Of a DNA stretch of 49,659 nt, positions 25,069 to 32,924 are shown piece after piece. Source of the stretch: Treponema sp. UBA3649 (GTDB lineage: Bacteria; Spirochaetota; Spirochaetia; Treponematales; Treponemataceae). The DNA is taken from contig DFKI01000035.1 in assembly GCA_002373325.1 (NCBI GenBank), positions 1-49,659 on the forward strand, in the 5' to 3' direction. Under the pieces are notes generated by a model, which worked only from the letters and a program-made list of their open reading frames with translations, made no database searches and was not told the origin of the DNA. The translations under genes and the position numbers were made by a program. Numbering within the stretch: the first letter of the stretch is position 1; each line of letters begins with the position of its first letter.

Positions 25069-27168
25069 TCAGATGATTTTTCCTCCCGAAAGCTTGCGCA
25101 CGTCGTCTCCAAGCTGAGCCACGTTGGTGTCAAGTTCCTCGACGCATTTGTCCAGCCTCATTCCGCTCTTGATGACCCCCTGCGCTATGTCCGCCATATC
25201 CGACATGGAATCCTTCACGTCCGAAAGGGAGCTGCGTAGTTTGTCCATCTCGCTCAGGATGCGAGTACTTCCCTCAGACATTTTGACCGACGCGTCGCGC
25301 ACATTCTCGGCCGTCCTGTCCATTTCCTCAAGGGACGTGATGACGCTTCTGGAGTCGGACTGCTGCTTTTCAAGGGAATTCCTTACCGACTGAACCAATC
25401 CGTCCGTCTCATGGATCCTGCTTGAGACCCCCGCGAACGCCGTGCTGGACTCCTGGGATGCCACGACAATCTCCGCGATGCTGTCCTGGATGTTCTTCAG
25501 CTGGTCCCCGATTGTCTTTGACTGACCGGATGATGTCTCCGAAAGTTTTCTAATCTCATCTGCGACTACGGCAAATCCCTTTCCTGCCTCACCCGCGTGT
25601 GCCGCCTCAATGGCAGCGTTCATGGCAAGAAGGTTGGTCTGCTCGGCGATTGATGCTATGGCCGTGTTCGCCTCCTGAAGCATCTGGGACTGCTGCTCTA
25701 TCTGGGAGATTCTCTCGTTCACCCTTTCCTGCTTGGACATTCCGCTCTGAGCCTCAGTGTCCAAAAGATTGAAGGAGCCCGCCATGCTTTCCATGGAGCG
25801 TCCGATCTGCTCAATGCTGCTTACAAGCTGGGAGACCGAGGCTGATGATTCACGTATGCTCCGGGTCTGTGAGTCAATCATCTCGTTTACGGTTGAGATG
25901 CTTGACGCGACTCCCTTTACGACGCTCGAAGTCTCGTCAAATCCGTCCGACTGCTTTCCGACCTGCTCCTGCACGTTGCCGATTCCGTGTCGAATGGACG
26001 TCATGGAGTCAGAGACCGACGCGACGCTTCCCTTCATGTTCTTGGACACCACATCCAGATTGGAGCTTGAGCCCTTGATTGTTCCTATCATGTCCTGGAG
26101 ACGCCGGGAGAAAAGATTGAATCCGTCCGAAAGCATGGAGGCCTCTTTGGTAAGGTAGTCGGGATATTTTTTGGAGAAGTCACACCGAGCGATGAACTCG
26201 CATCCGGAAGCCATTTCCTTGAATCCCTTGGACACACGGTTGGAAAGAATCACGTCCACGATAATCATGACCAAAATCAGTGCGGCGAGCCCCATAAGGA
26301 CGTAAGCGATCATCTTGATGTACTCGGATGAGAAATCGGAGACAGGACCTTCCGTAACGATAAACCAGTCCGTGCCCTTGACCGGATATACTCCGTAGAA
26401 CCGACCGCCGTCAGTAAACGCCTGCATCGATCCGTTCAAAAGGCCGGTCTTGGTGATCGACTTGGACTTAACTAAATCAAAGTAGTTTTTCTCCATGATT
26501 GCGGAAAAATCTTCGTTCGTAATAAAAAAAACGTCCTTCGTTATGATGTTCAGGGAGCTGTTCTCAGAAAGCTTTATGCCGTTCACCATGTCGCTCAGGT
26601 TGTTGAGGTAGATGTCTGCCGCGGCCACACCCACAAGATCATTGCTGTTATCATAGGCAGGAGAGGATAGGGTCACGCAGAGAGTTCCCTCCATGGCATC
26701 CACATACGGATCCCCCATGGCGACATGACCTTTTCCGCCTGCCACAGCATCCTTCCACCAGTCACGTGATGACGGAATCCAGTCCTCACCGGGAACCCAG
26801 TTCGCACCGTCCACGTAAAAACCGCCCTCCTCGTAGCGGGAAATCGTCGTAGCATAATAAACATCGTTATTGTCGCTGCCCAGATTCTCCACCGCCATCT
26901 GAATCATTTTTTTCATCACCTTTTCGTCCGCGTAGGATGATGCCGCAAGGGCCACGTCATGCACTGTGATTTTATAGGGAGTGAAAATGGCGGAAACCTG
27001 TCCTTCCAAGCTTGCCATTGCCTGAGAAACTGAGTTGACCGTCGCCCTGTCAATAATTTTCCTAGTAAGGCTGATATAGGATACACTTAAAAAAATAGCA
27101 ACAAGCAACATGGAACCAACAGAAGAAATCAAAATCTCTGTTCTGAGTGACATTTTTCTATTTTTCAT
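25069..27168 (-). CDS. mcp: Methyl-accepting chemotaxis protein with Cache sensor domain
   Basis: A 699-residue chemoreceptor. An N-terminal membrane segment (ILISSVGSMLLVAIFLSVSY) and a second one (IAYVLMGLAALILVMIIVDVIL, about residues 290-310) flank an extracellular dCache-like ligand domain (YYATTISRYEEGG ... DWIPSSRDWWKDAVAGGKGHVAMGDPYVDAMEGTLCVTLSSP). The cytoplasmic part has a HAMP-like linker and the signalling hairpin with IASIAEQTNLLAMNAAIEAAHAGEAGKGFAVVADEIRKLSE. The DWIPSSRDWWKDA block is typical of receptors binding small organic acids or amino acids. It signals to CheA, which is not in this window. GGAGAG precedes the ATG. Confidence 0.96.
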   Translation of the reverse strand: MKNRKMSLRTEILISSVGSMLLVAIFLSVSYISLTRKIIDRATVNSVSQAMASLEGQVSAIFTPYKITVHDVALAASSYADEKVMKKMIQMAVENLGSDNNDVYYATTISRYEEGGFYVDGANWVPGEDWIPSSRDWWKDAVAGGKGHVAMGDPYVDAMEGTLCVTLSSPAYDNSNDLVGVAAADIYLNNLSDMVNGIKLSENSSLNIITKDVFFITNEDFSAIMEKNYFDLVKSKSITKTGLLNGSMQAFTDGGRFYGVYPVKGTDWFIVTEGPVSDFSSEYIKMIAYVLMGLAALILVMIIVDVILSNRVSKGFKEMASGCEFIARCDFSKKYPDYLTKEASMLSDGFNLFSRRLQDMIGTIKGSSSNLDVVSKNMKGSVASVSDSMTSIRHGIGNVQEQVGKQSDGFDETSSVVKGVASSISTVNEMIDSQTRSIRESSASVSQLVSSIEQIGRSMESMAGSFNLLDTEAQSGMSKQERVNERISQIEQQSQMLQEANTAIASIAEQTNLLAMNAAIEAAHAGEAGKGFAVVADEIRKLSETSSGQSKTIGDQLKNIQDSIAEIVVASQESSTAFAGVSSRIHETDGLVQSVRNSLEKQQSDSRSVITSLEEMDRTAENVRDASVKMSEGSTRILSEMDKLRSSLSDVKDSMSDMADIAQGVIKSGMRLDKCVEELDTNVAQLGDDVRKLSGGKII

Positions 27169-27199
27169 AGTTTCTCTCCATAGAATCTTTTATATCCCA

Positions 27200-27227
27200 A
27201 TTATAACGCACAATTAAGAAATTTCAA
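27200..27227 (-). promoter_or_regulatory. Promoter of the chemoreceptor gene
   Basis: On the minus strand, TTGAAA (27227-27222), 16 bases, TATAAT (27205-27200), about 32 bases before the ATG at 27168. It looks like a sigma-70 promoter rather than a sigma-28 flagellar promoter, which is worth noting for a chemotaxis gene. Confidence 0.6.
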
Positions 27228-27314
27228 GTAAAAAATCGGCAGACTTACCCATAAAAACTGAAGTTTTTAGAAGCCCATGTTGTATAATGTGTGATATTGT
27301 AGTAGAGTTGCCTT

Positions 27315-28202
27315 ATGTATTCTGATTCACTGATGAATTTTTTTCAAATTACGGAAGAACTCGGTCTGCAGCAAGGGGCGGACAGTCTTATGGAGATGGA
27401 GCGGAACGGAGCTTCATTTGCATTGGACAGCGGGATTCATGCCGATGACATCTGGACCCGTGCCGAGCGCGTGGAAGAATGCCTTGACTTGATTGATGAC
27501 GAGCTTCAAAGAAAGCATGTTCAGGACATGATGTATTTTACCGCCGGTGTGATGCCTGATTTGGATTCCGTGGACAAGCGCTTTGAGACTATAGAAAATC
27601 TTGAGAATGTGATAAATGATTTTAAGGCGGGCGACAGTATCTTTGCCTCTCATCTTGTGGGAATCGGACCCGGCGGAATTGACCATGACTGGGATTCCGT
27701 GGAGTTTCAGGGACGCGACCACGAATATTTTGACCCTGACACCGTAAGCGATGAAAAAGATTTGTTTGCCATGCAGCTTACCCTGGCTAAAAAGCTGGAC
27801 ATGCCTTTTGTCCTTCACAGCCGGAAAGGTTTCAAGGAAACTTATGATGTCTTAAAGGCCGTAAAATGGAACAGGGGTGTCGTCCACGGATTTTCATACA
27901 ATCAGAGCGAGCTTGAATTTTTCCTCGACCTGGGATGGTATGTCAGCTTCAGCGGAACTGTCACCTATGCCGGTAAAAAATCATTTGGCGATATGTCTAA
28001 TATGGTGAGCTATGTTCCGAAGGACCGTCTCCTGATAGAAACCGACTGTCCTTTTTATCCGCCCGTCCCCGTAAAAGGAGGGTCGAACATTCCTGAAAAC
28101 ATAAAATACGTTTATGAATACATTGCCTCAAAGAGAAACATCTCCAGCCGTAAGCTCAGCGAAACCGTGGATTCCAATTTCCAAAAACTCTTCGGAATTT
28201 GA
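27315..28202 (+). CDS. TatD-family protein lacking part of the metal site
   Basis: A 295-residue protein of the TatD metal-dependent hydrolase family. Late motifs are normal: MPFVLHSRKGFKETYDVL, VVHGFSYNQSELEFFLDLGWYVSFSG and LLIETDCPF with following PVPVKGGSN. The N-terminal HxH that binds the first metal in TatD is absent: the site reads YSDSLMNFFQ where DSHxH is expected. The usual E of the GEIGLDY loop is also replaced (GIGPGGIDHDW). Two of the usual ligand positions are therefore lost, so nuclease activity may be gone. The ribosome site is weak (AGAG). It stands between the MCP promoter and the acyl-CoA synthetase. Confidence 0.82.
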   Translation: MYSDSLMNFFQITEELGLQQGADSLMEMERNGASFALDSGIHADDIWTRAERVEECLDLIDDELQRKHVQDMMYFTAGVMPDLDSVDKRFETIENLENVINDFKAGDSIFASHLVGIGPGGIDHDWDSVEFQGRDHEYFDPDTVSDEKDLFAMQLTLAKKLDMPFVLHSRKGFKETYDVLKAVKWNRGVVHGFSYNQSELEFFLDLGWYVSFSGTVTYAGKKSFGDMSNMVSYVPKDRLLIETDCPFYPPVPVKGGSNIPENIKYVYEYIASKRNISSRKLSETVDSNFQKLFGI

Positions 28203-28235
28203 GAGAGCCGCTTTCAATAATGAAATCCAATTCAT

Positions 28236-28264
28236 GTTTGACAAGCGCGAATTTCTGTGCGATA
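28236..28264 (+). promoter_or_regulatory. Strong promoter of the acyl-CoA synthetase gene
   Basis: TTGACA (28236-28241), 17 bases, GATAAT (28259-28264). A copy with the same spacing stands at 24935-24963. The ATG follows 52 bases after the -10 box with a GAGGAG ribosome site. Confidence 0.75.
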
Positions 28265-28315
28265 ATTTGAAGCATAGCATACAAAAATGCATCTTATCGG
28301 GCTAGAGAGGAGAAT

Positions 28316-30049
28316 ATGGACAATCTAAAAAAACACAAGCCGCTGGCTGTTCTTGATGATTTTCGGGGAAAGACTTTTACGGGAGAGTATCCGACGCTGC
28401 CGGAGCTCTTTGAAATCACATTGAAGAGATTTCCAGACCGAAAGTGCTACACTGATTTTGACGGACCTGACGGAAGCAAGCACACAATCACCTACACCGA
28501 GGCCTATGAAAAAATAATCACGCTCTCTAAGTGGCTCGCGGAAAACGGAGTGGCACATGGCGACCGGGTGGCTGTTACGGGAAAGAACGGACCTGAGTGG
28601 GCCATCGTCTACCTTGCGACACTTTTTGCGGGCGGCATCATCTGTCCAATCGACTACGCCTTGAAAATCGAGGAGCAGGAAAATCTTCTTTCGGTTGCCG
28701 AGCCAAAGATTCTTTTTGCCGACGAGGAAAAATTTGTCCAGTACGAAAAAAAGAGCACGCCCTACAAGCTCTATTCGCTCAATCCCAAGTTCCCGGAAAA
28801 ATATGCGTATAACCTGAAGGCAGAAGGGGAGCCTGAAATCCAGAGACCGACCGAGAACGAGACCGCGGCAATCCTTTTTACGAGCGGAACCACGGGAAAT
28901 CCGAAAGGAGTCATGCTGAGCCACAAGAATTTCGTGAGCGACGCTTTTGCAGCCCAGACCCAGATGATTGTGCGTGAGACCGACATTTTCTACGCGCTCC
29001 TCCCGCTCCACCACGCGTACACCATGCTTGCGGTATTTATAGAAGCATTTTGTCTTGGAGCCGAGCTTGTCTTCGGAAAAAGCATGGTCGTAAGCCGCAT
29101 CATGAAGGAACTCAAGGAGGGCGAGATTACAATGCTCATGGGAGTCCCCATGCTCTTCAACAAATTCATGCAGGGCATAATGAAGGGAATCCGAGAGAAG
29201 GGAATCATCGTCTACGGTCTCATCCGCTTTTTGATGGGGGTCTCATACTGCATAAAAAAAGTCTTCCGAGTGAATCCCGGAAAGGCGATGTTCAAGTCAA
29301 TCCTGAAAAAGGCGAACCTTTACACGGTGCGTATCGCAATCTGCGGCGGAGGTCCCTTGGCAAAATCAGTCTTCAAGCTCTACAACGAGATGGGAATCAA
29401 TTTCGTTCAGGGCTACGGACTCACCGAGACATCCCCAATCCTCACCCTCAACCCGCTTGAGCACTTCAAGATTGAGAGCGTGGGCCGGTATTTCAGCACG
29501 GTCATGCAGATGAAGATTCTGAACCCGGATTCCGAGGGCGTGGGAGAGATTGTGGTGAAAGGTCCCATGGTCATGCAGGGCTACTACAAGATGCCTGAGG
29601 AGACCGCGAAGATGTACACGGAGGACGGATGGTTCAAGACCGGAGATTTGGGATGGATTGACAAGGAGAATTATCTCATGCTCTCTGGCCGCGTAAAGAA
29701 CATGATTGTCACCGAGGGAGGAAAGAACGTCTACCCCGAGGAGATTGAGGACATGTTCCAGCTCCAGACCGACATCCAGCAGATTACAGTCCAGGGCTAC
29801 ATTGCGAACGAGGCGAAAAAGCAGGAGGAGCTTGAGGCACTGGTCTATCCGAGCGACGACTTCTTTGCAAGGCTAAAATGCACGCGTGAGACGGCGGACA
29901 AAACTCTTGTGGAGGCGGAAATCAAAAAGGACGTGGAGGACGTGAACAAAAACCTTCTCCCCTACCAGAGGATTACGCGCGTCACAATCCTTGAAAAGCC
30001 CCTTGAGATGACCACGACTCTGAAGGTAAAGAGGAACTACAAGAAGTAG
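28316..30049 (+). CDS. fadD: Long-chain acyl-CoA synthetase (AMP-binding)
   Basis: A 577-residue adenylate-forming enzyme that activates fatty acids to acyl-CoA. ATP loop AAILFTSGTTGNPKGVMLSHKN (about residues 183-204), FYALLPLHHAYTM, GYGLTETSPILT (A5), DGWFKTGDLGWIDKENYLMLSGRVKNMIVTEGGKNVYPEEIEDM (A7-A8 hinge) and a C-terminal Lys in TTTLKVKRNYKK (K in the A10 position). The length matches FadD/AMP-dependent synthetases of spirochaetes. GAGGAG precedes the ATG. Its promoter and first codons were duplicated upstream at 24935. Fatty acid use suggests scavenging for membrane lipids, since no beta-oxidation genes are in view. Confidence 0.92.
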   Translation: MDNLKKHKPLAVLDDFRGKTFTGEYPTLPELFEITLKRFPDRKCYTDFDGPDGSKHTITYTEAYEKIITLSKWLAENGVAHGDRVAVTGKNGPEWAIVYLATLFAGGIICPIDYALKIEEQENLLSVAEPKILFADEEKFVQYEKKSTPYKLYSLNPKFPEKYAYNLKAEGEPEIQRPTENETAAILFTSGTTGNPKGVMLSHKNFVSDAFAAQTQMIVRETDIFYALLPLHHAYTMLAVFIEAFCLGAELVFGKSMVVSRIMKELKEGEITMLMGVPMLFNKFMQGIMKGIREKGIIVYGLIRFLMGVSYCIKKVFRVNPGKAMFKSILKKANLYTVRIAICGGGPLAKSVFKLYNEMGINFVQGYGLTETSPILTLNPLEHFKIESVGRYFSTVMQMKILNPDSEGVGEIVVKGPMVMQGYYKMPEETAKMYTEDGWFKTGDLGWIDKENYLMLSGRVKNMIVTEGGKNVYPEEIEDMFQLQTDIQQITVQGYIANEAKKQEELEALVYPSDDFFARLKCTRETADKTLVEAEIKKDVEDVNKNLLPYQRITRVTILEKPLEMTTTLKVKRNYKK

Positions 30050-30141
30050 TGGGAGGCGGACACCGGTCTCTTACGCTTGCAACAATGAATTTTGCTTGAT
30101 TTTTCATGCACTCTGTCATATACTTTTTACGGAGGCATGTT

Positions 30142-30420
30142 ATGGCAGTGTTGCAAGTGCGTGATATAGATGACCGCCTATACGACAGGTTGAAATTCGC
30201 CGCGAAAATTGACAATCGCTCTATCAGTCAGCAGGTAATAACTATTTTGCAAAACTATTTTACATCGGTTCCTGTAAAACCCAAAAATGCCACGGAAGAG
30301 TTCCTGAAACTTGCGGGCTCATGGGAAGACTCCAGAACTACGGATGAAATTATCGATGACATTTATGGTTCACGCGTAAACTCAACAAGATTCGAGGCAT
30401 TGGATGGCATATTTGATTGA
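30142..30420 (+). CDS. FitA/VapB-like ribbon-helix-helix antitoxin
   Basis: A 92-residue protein with an N-terminal ribbon-helix-helix: AVLQVRDIDDRLYDRLKFAAKIDNRSISQQVITILQNYF. The rest (EFLKLAGSWEDSRTTDEIIDDIYGSR) is a toxin-binding tail of the FitA type. GGAGG seven bases before the ATG at 30142 supports this start rather than 30106. Its 3' end overlaps the PIN gene by 17 bases. It likely represses its own operon and neutralises the toxin. Confidence 0.88.
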   Translation: MAVLQVRDIDDRLYDRLKFAAKIDNRSISQQVITILQNYFTSVPVKPKNATEEFLKLAGSWEDSRTTDEIIDDIYGSRVNSTRFEALDGIFD

Positions 30421-30802
30421 TACTGACACGATAATCTTTGCTTTACGCGGTGACAGCGGTGTTTTAGCAAAATTTGAGGAGAATAAAAATCTTCCTATCT
30501 CTATTTCCATGATAACTTATGCTGAATTGGTGTTTGGTGCAAAACGTTCCCAGAATGAACAGAAGAATATGATAAAGGTAAATCATATCCGTGATATTTA
30601 TCCGATCGAGGAATTGAATGAAGGCGTAATGGAAGTCTTTGCAGATATAAAAGCAAAAATGTTTGATAGAGGCATAAGAATTGAAGATCTTGATTTGCTT
30701 ATTGCTGCGACTGCAATTTACAATGAACTGACTTTGGTGACGAATAACACAAAACACTTTGAGAACATTCCAAATCTAAAAATTGAGAATTGGAAAAGAT
30801 AG
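30404..30802 (+). CDS. PIN-domain toxin (VapC/FitB-like)
   Basis: A 132-residue PIN nuclease beginning MAYLIDTDTIIFALRG. Conserved acidic residues: Asp6 in LIDTDTII, Glu in SMITYAELVFGAKRS (about residue 43), and Asp in GIRIEDLDLLIAATAIYNELTLVTNNTKHFENI (about 100-120). All match active VapC. The overlap with the antitoxin stop indicates coupled translation. It is the second PIN pair of this window; the two pairs are not close paralogues. Confidence 0.92.
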   Translation: MAYLIDTDTIIFALRGDSGVLAKFEENKNLPISISMITYAELVFGAKRSQNEQKNMIKVNHIRDIYPIEELNEGVMEVFADIKAKMFDRGIRIEDLDLLIAATAIYNELTLVTNNTKHFENIPNLKIENWKR

Positions 30803-30903
30803 ACAAAACCTAACAGGCTTTTCGATGAACGGACCGCCTTTTGGTGCAACGGCCCTGATTATATCGCCGACGAATACGGCAGGGAATTTCCAAGCCAAAA
30901 CTC

Positions 30904-30932
30904 TTGACAACGCCGTTCGGCTAAGTTACAAT
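30904..30932 (+). promoter_or_regulatory. Promoter of the hipB-like gene
   Basis: TTGACA (30904-30909), 17 bases, TACAAT (30927-30932). The first of three GCCGTTCGGC-type repeats lies inside the spacer, as expected for a repressor that blocks RNA polymerase. Confidence 0.75.
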
Positions 30933-31003
30933 GAACAGTGTGAAAAATTAGTCGTTCGGCTAAGAAAACGCTTATTTGATGCAAACTAAGCCGTCAGGCT
31001 AAG
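30912..31003. promoter_or_regulatory. Three operator-like repeats at exact 39-base spacing
   Basis: GCCGTTCGGCTAAG (30912-30925), GTCGTTCGGCTAAG (30951-30964) and GCCGTCAGGCTAAG (30990-31003) start exactly 39 bases apart. The first core, GCCG-TT-CGGC, is a palindrome. One sits between -35 and -10 and the other two lie in the leader before the HipB-like gene. They are probably binding sites for the HipB-like repressor. Confidence 0.7.
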
Positions 31004-31016
31004 CACTGGAGATTGA

Positions 31017-31229
31017 ATGAAAGTCAGCGATACACAGGAATTGGGAAAAGCCATCAGAGAGCGCCGCAAGGAATTGTCTTACACCCAGCAATACCTTTCC
31101 GACGTCACCGGGCTCAGCGTGAGTTTTCTTTCCGACCTTGAAAACGGCAAGCCGACCTACGAGACAGGAAAAACCATCAGGCTCATAAACCTTTTGGGAT
31201 TGGATTTGAATGTCGAGGTCAGGGGGTGA
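31017..31229 (+). CDS. hipB: HipB-like XRE-family antitoxin/repressor
   Basis: A 70-residue helix-turn-helix protein: LGKAIRERRKELSYTQQYLSDVTGLSVSFLSDLENGKPTYETGKTIRLINLLGLDLNVEVRG. The XRE fold with a short tail ending in a beta strand is typical of HipB, the antitoxin of HipA kinases. The stop overlaps the next gene's start by four bases. GGAG precedes the ATG by about eight bases. With hipA destroyed next door it is an orphan antitoxin, possibly still an active repressor at the three repeats upstream. Confidence 0.88.
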   Translation: MKVSDTQELGKAIRERRKELSYTQQYLSDVTGLSVSFLSDLENGKPTYETGKTIRLINLLGLDLNVEVRG

Positions 31230-31905
31230 GGGTGGGAAAATTTAACCTAAAGGTCCAGATAGAAATCAACGGGAAGTTCGTTCATGTGGTAAATCAAGTG
31301 ATGAAAACATTCTTTTTGCAACCCGGCGATTTGACAGGGCCTTTGACCTTGAGTCAAAAACGGTGGACGGCCTTAGAATGCCATACCGCCTTCACCAGGA
31401 AGATTTTGCCCAGGCACTCGGGATAAAATCAGCTGACAAATATGAAAAAAAATCCGAGCCCTACTTGAGGAAAATGTTTGATTTGATTCAAAAGCATTCT
31501 TCAAATCCAATCGATGATTCACTCAAGCTGTGGAAAAGGACAGTCTTCAACTTTTTGATTGGAAATACGGACAACCACATAAAAAACAGTTCGCTTGTTT
31601 ACAGCAAGGATTTATCCAAAGTTCACCTGGCCCCGCTCTATGATGTAATCTGCACAAGGCTTTATGAAAACTGCACCGACGAAATGTCCATAAGCATAAA
31701 CGGCCAGCGCAATATAAATCAAATTACTCGGGAAGATTTTACGAAGGAAGCGGAAATCTGCGGACTCGGTAAAAAAGTCGCCATGAATATTTATGATGAG
31801 CTGTACGCAAATCTTACCCCAGCCCTCCAAGATTCTGCCAAGGAGTTGGTCGCCGCCGGATTCCCTGAGGCTGTGGACATGGCTGGAAAGATTGCGGGGC
31901 ATTAG
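31226..31905 (+). pseudogene. hipA: hipA kinase toxin with internal deletion
   Basis: The N-terminal beta strand (FNLKVQIEINGKFVHV) starts at a GTG overlapping hipB, as in intact hipBA operons. After about 25 residues the frame runs into unrelated codons. The C-terminal kinase half reads in another frame from about 31300: SSDENILFATRRFDRAFDLE, then MPYRLHQEDFAQALG, FLIGNTDNHIKNSSL (catalytic loop) and LAPLYDVICTR. About 200 residues including the ATP P-loop are missing, so the kinase should be dead. An open frame from the Met at 31363 gives a 180-residue C-terminal fragment. It is a decayed toxin, not two real genes. Confidence 0.82.
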
Positions 31906-31973
31906 ATACCGAGAGATAACAATCAATTTTTACACGGCTATTTGAGATTGCCAATCGTCTCTCTCCCCTCATT

Positions 31974-32001
31974 TGACGCGGGGGCTTTATTCTGCTATAA
32001 T
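31974..32001 (+). promoter_or_regulatory. Promoter of pyrF, leaderless layout
   Basis: TTGACG (31974-31979), 16 bases, TATAAT (31996-32001). The ATG chosen for pyrF (32009) starts eight bases after the -10 box ends and has no Shine-Dalgarno. The in-frame ATG at 32000 overlaps the -10 box and so cannot be the start. Confidence 0.75.
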
Positions 32002-32008
32002 GGAAAGC

Positions 32009-32914
32009 ATGAAACACAACATGCAGATTTTACAGGAGTTGGCCGCGAAAAACGGACCTCTCTGCGTCGGACTGGACACGGATCCTTCCTACATTCCGAA
32101 ATCAGTCCTGGATTCTTTTTCCTCACCCTCACAGGCGGTTCTCGCCTACAACAAGGAAATCATCAAAAGGATAAAAAGCGACGGCTCGGCATGTTGCTGC
32201 AAGGTACAGGTTGCATACTACGAGGCGATGGGACTTGAGGGCATGAAAGTCTACGCTGAGACTCTCCGTGCTGTAAAGGACGCGGGGCTTGTCTGCATTT
32301 CCGACATCAAGCGTGGAGACATAGCGGCAAGCGCATCCGCCTATGCAAGGGCACACTTCACCGGGGATTTCGAGACCGACATCATCACCGTAAACCCCTA
32401 CATGGGATTCGACACGTTGAAGCCTTTCACCGAATACTGCTCATCCGCCGGAAAGGGATTTTTCGTCCTGCTTCGTACAAGCAATCCGGGCATGAAGGAC
32501 ATTGAGCAAAAGGAGCTGAAGTCAGGCGGACGTGTCTTGGATGCCGTGGGAAACGAGCTCAACAGAATAAAAGATGAGTTTTCTTCCATATATAATGGTC
32601 AGACCTGCTCGCCTGTGGGTGCCGTGGTCGGATGCACCGAGGAAAGCGACGCCAGAATCCTCCGCGACACATACCCCGAGATTTTCTTCTTGATTCCGGG
32701 ATACGGAGCACAGGGCGGGGATGCGAGGATTGCGGGGACTCTCCTTCAAAAAGCGGGCGGAACCGTGAACTCATCAAGGGGAATCCTCTGCGCGTGGAAA
32801 AAATCCGACGAGTGCGTGAAAAAGGAAAGCGAGGGAAAAATCACCATGGCAGACATTGCGGATGCAGCGGCAGAGGCGACCCGTGTCTCAAAAAAAGACC
32901 TGATGAGTTTTTAG
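32009..32914 (+). CDS. pyrF: Orotidine 5'-phosphate decarboxylase
   Basis: About 301 residues, the longer bacterial form of OMP decarboxylase (final step to UMP). CVGLDTDPSYIP, CCKVQVAYYEAMG, the catalytic SDIKRGDIAASASAYARAHF (Asp-Lys-Asp), TVNPYMGFDTLKPF, FVLLRTSNPGMKDIEQ, GAVVGCTEESDARILR and FLIPGYGAQGGDA are all present. The start at 32009 follows from the promoter position rather than from a ribosome site, which is absent. The fused pyrK-pyrD gene starts 11 bases after its stop, giving a two-gene pyrimidine operon. Confidence 0.95.
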   Translation: MKHNMQILQELAAKNGPLCVGLDTDPSYIPKSVLDSFSSPSQAVLAYNKEIIKRIKSDGSACCCKVQVAYYEAMGLEGMKVYAETLRAVKDAGLVCISDIKRGDIAASASAYARAHFTGDFETDIITVNPYMGFDTLKPFTEYCSSAGKGFFVLLRTSNPGMKDIEQKELKSGGRVLDAVGNELNRIKDEFSSIYNGQTCSPVGAVVGCTEESDARILRDTYPEIFFLIPGYGAQGGDARIAGTLLQKAGGTVNSSRGILCAWKKSDECVKKESEGKITMADIADAAAEATRVSKKDLMSF

Positions 32915-32924
32915 GGAGAAAAAA

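Noticed and set aside
24935..25117. 60-residue ORF over the duplicated promoter region
   Set aside because: It spans a promoter copy and out-of-frame acyl-CoA synthetase codons, and runs into the antisense of the MCP gene.
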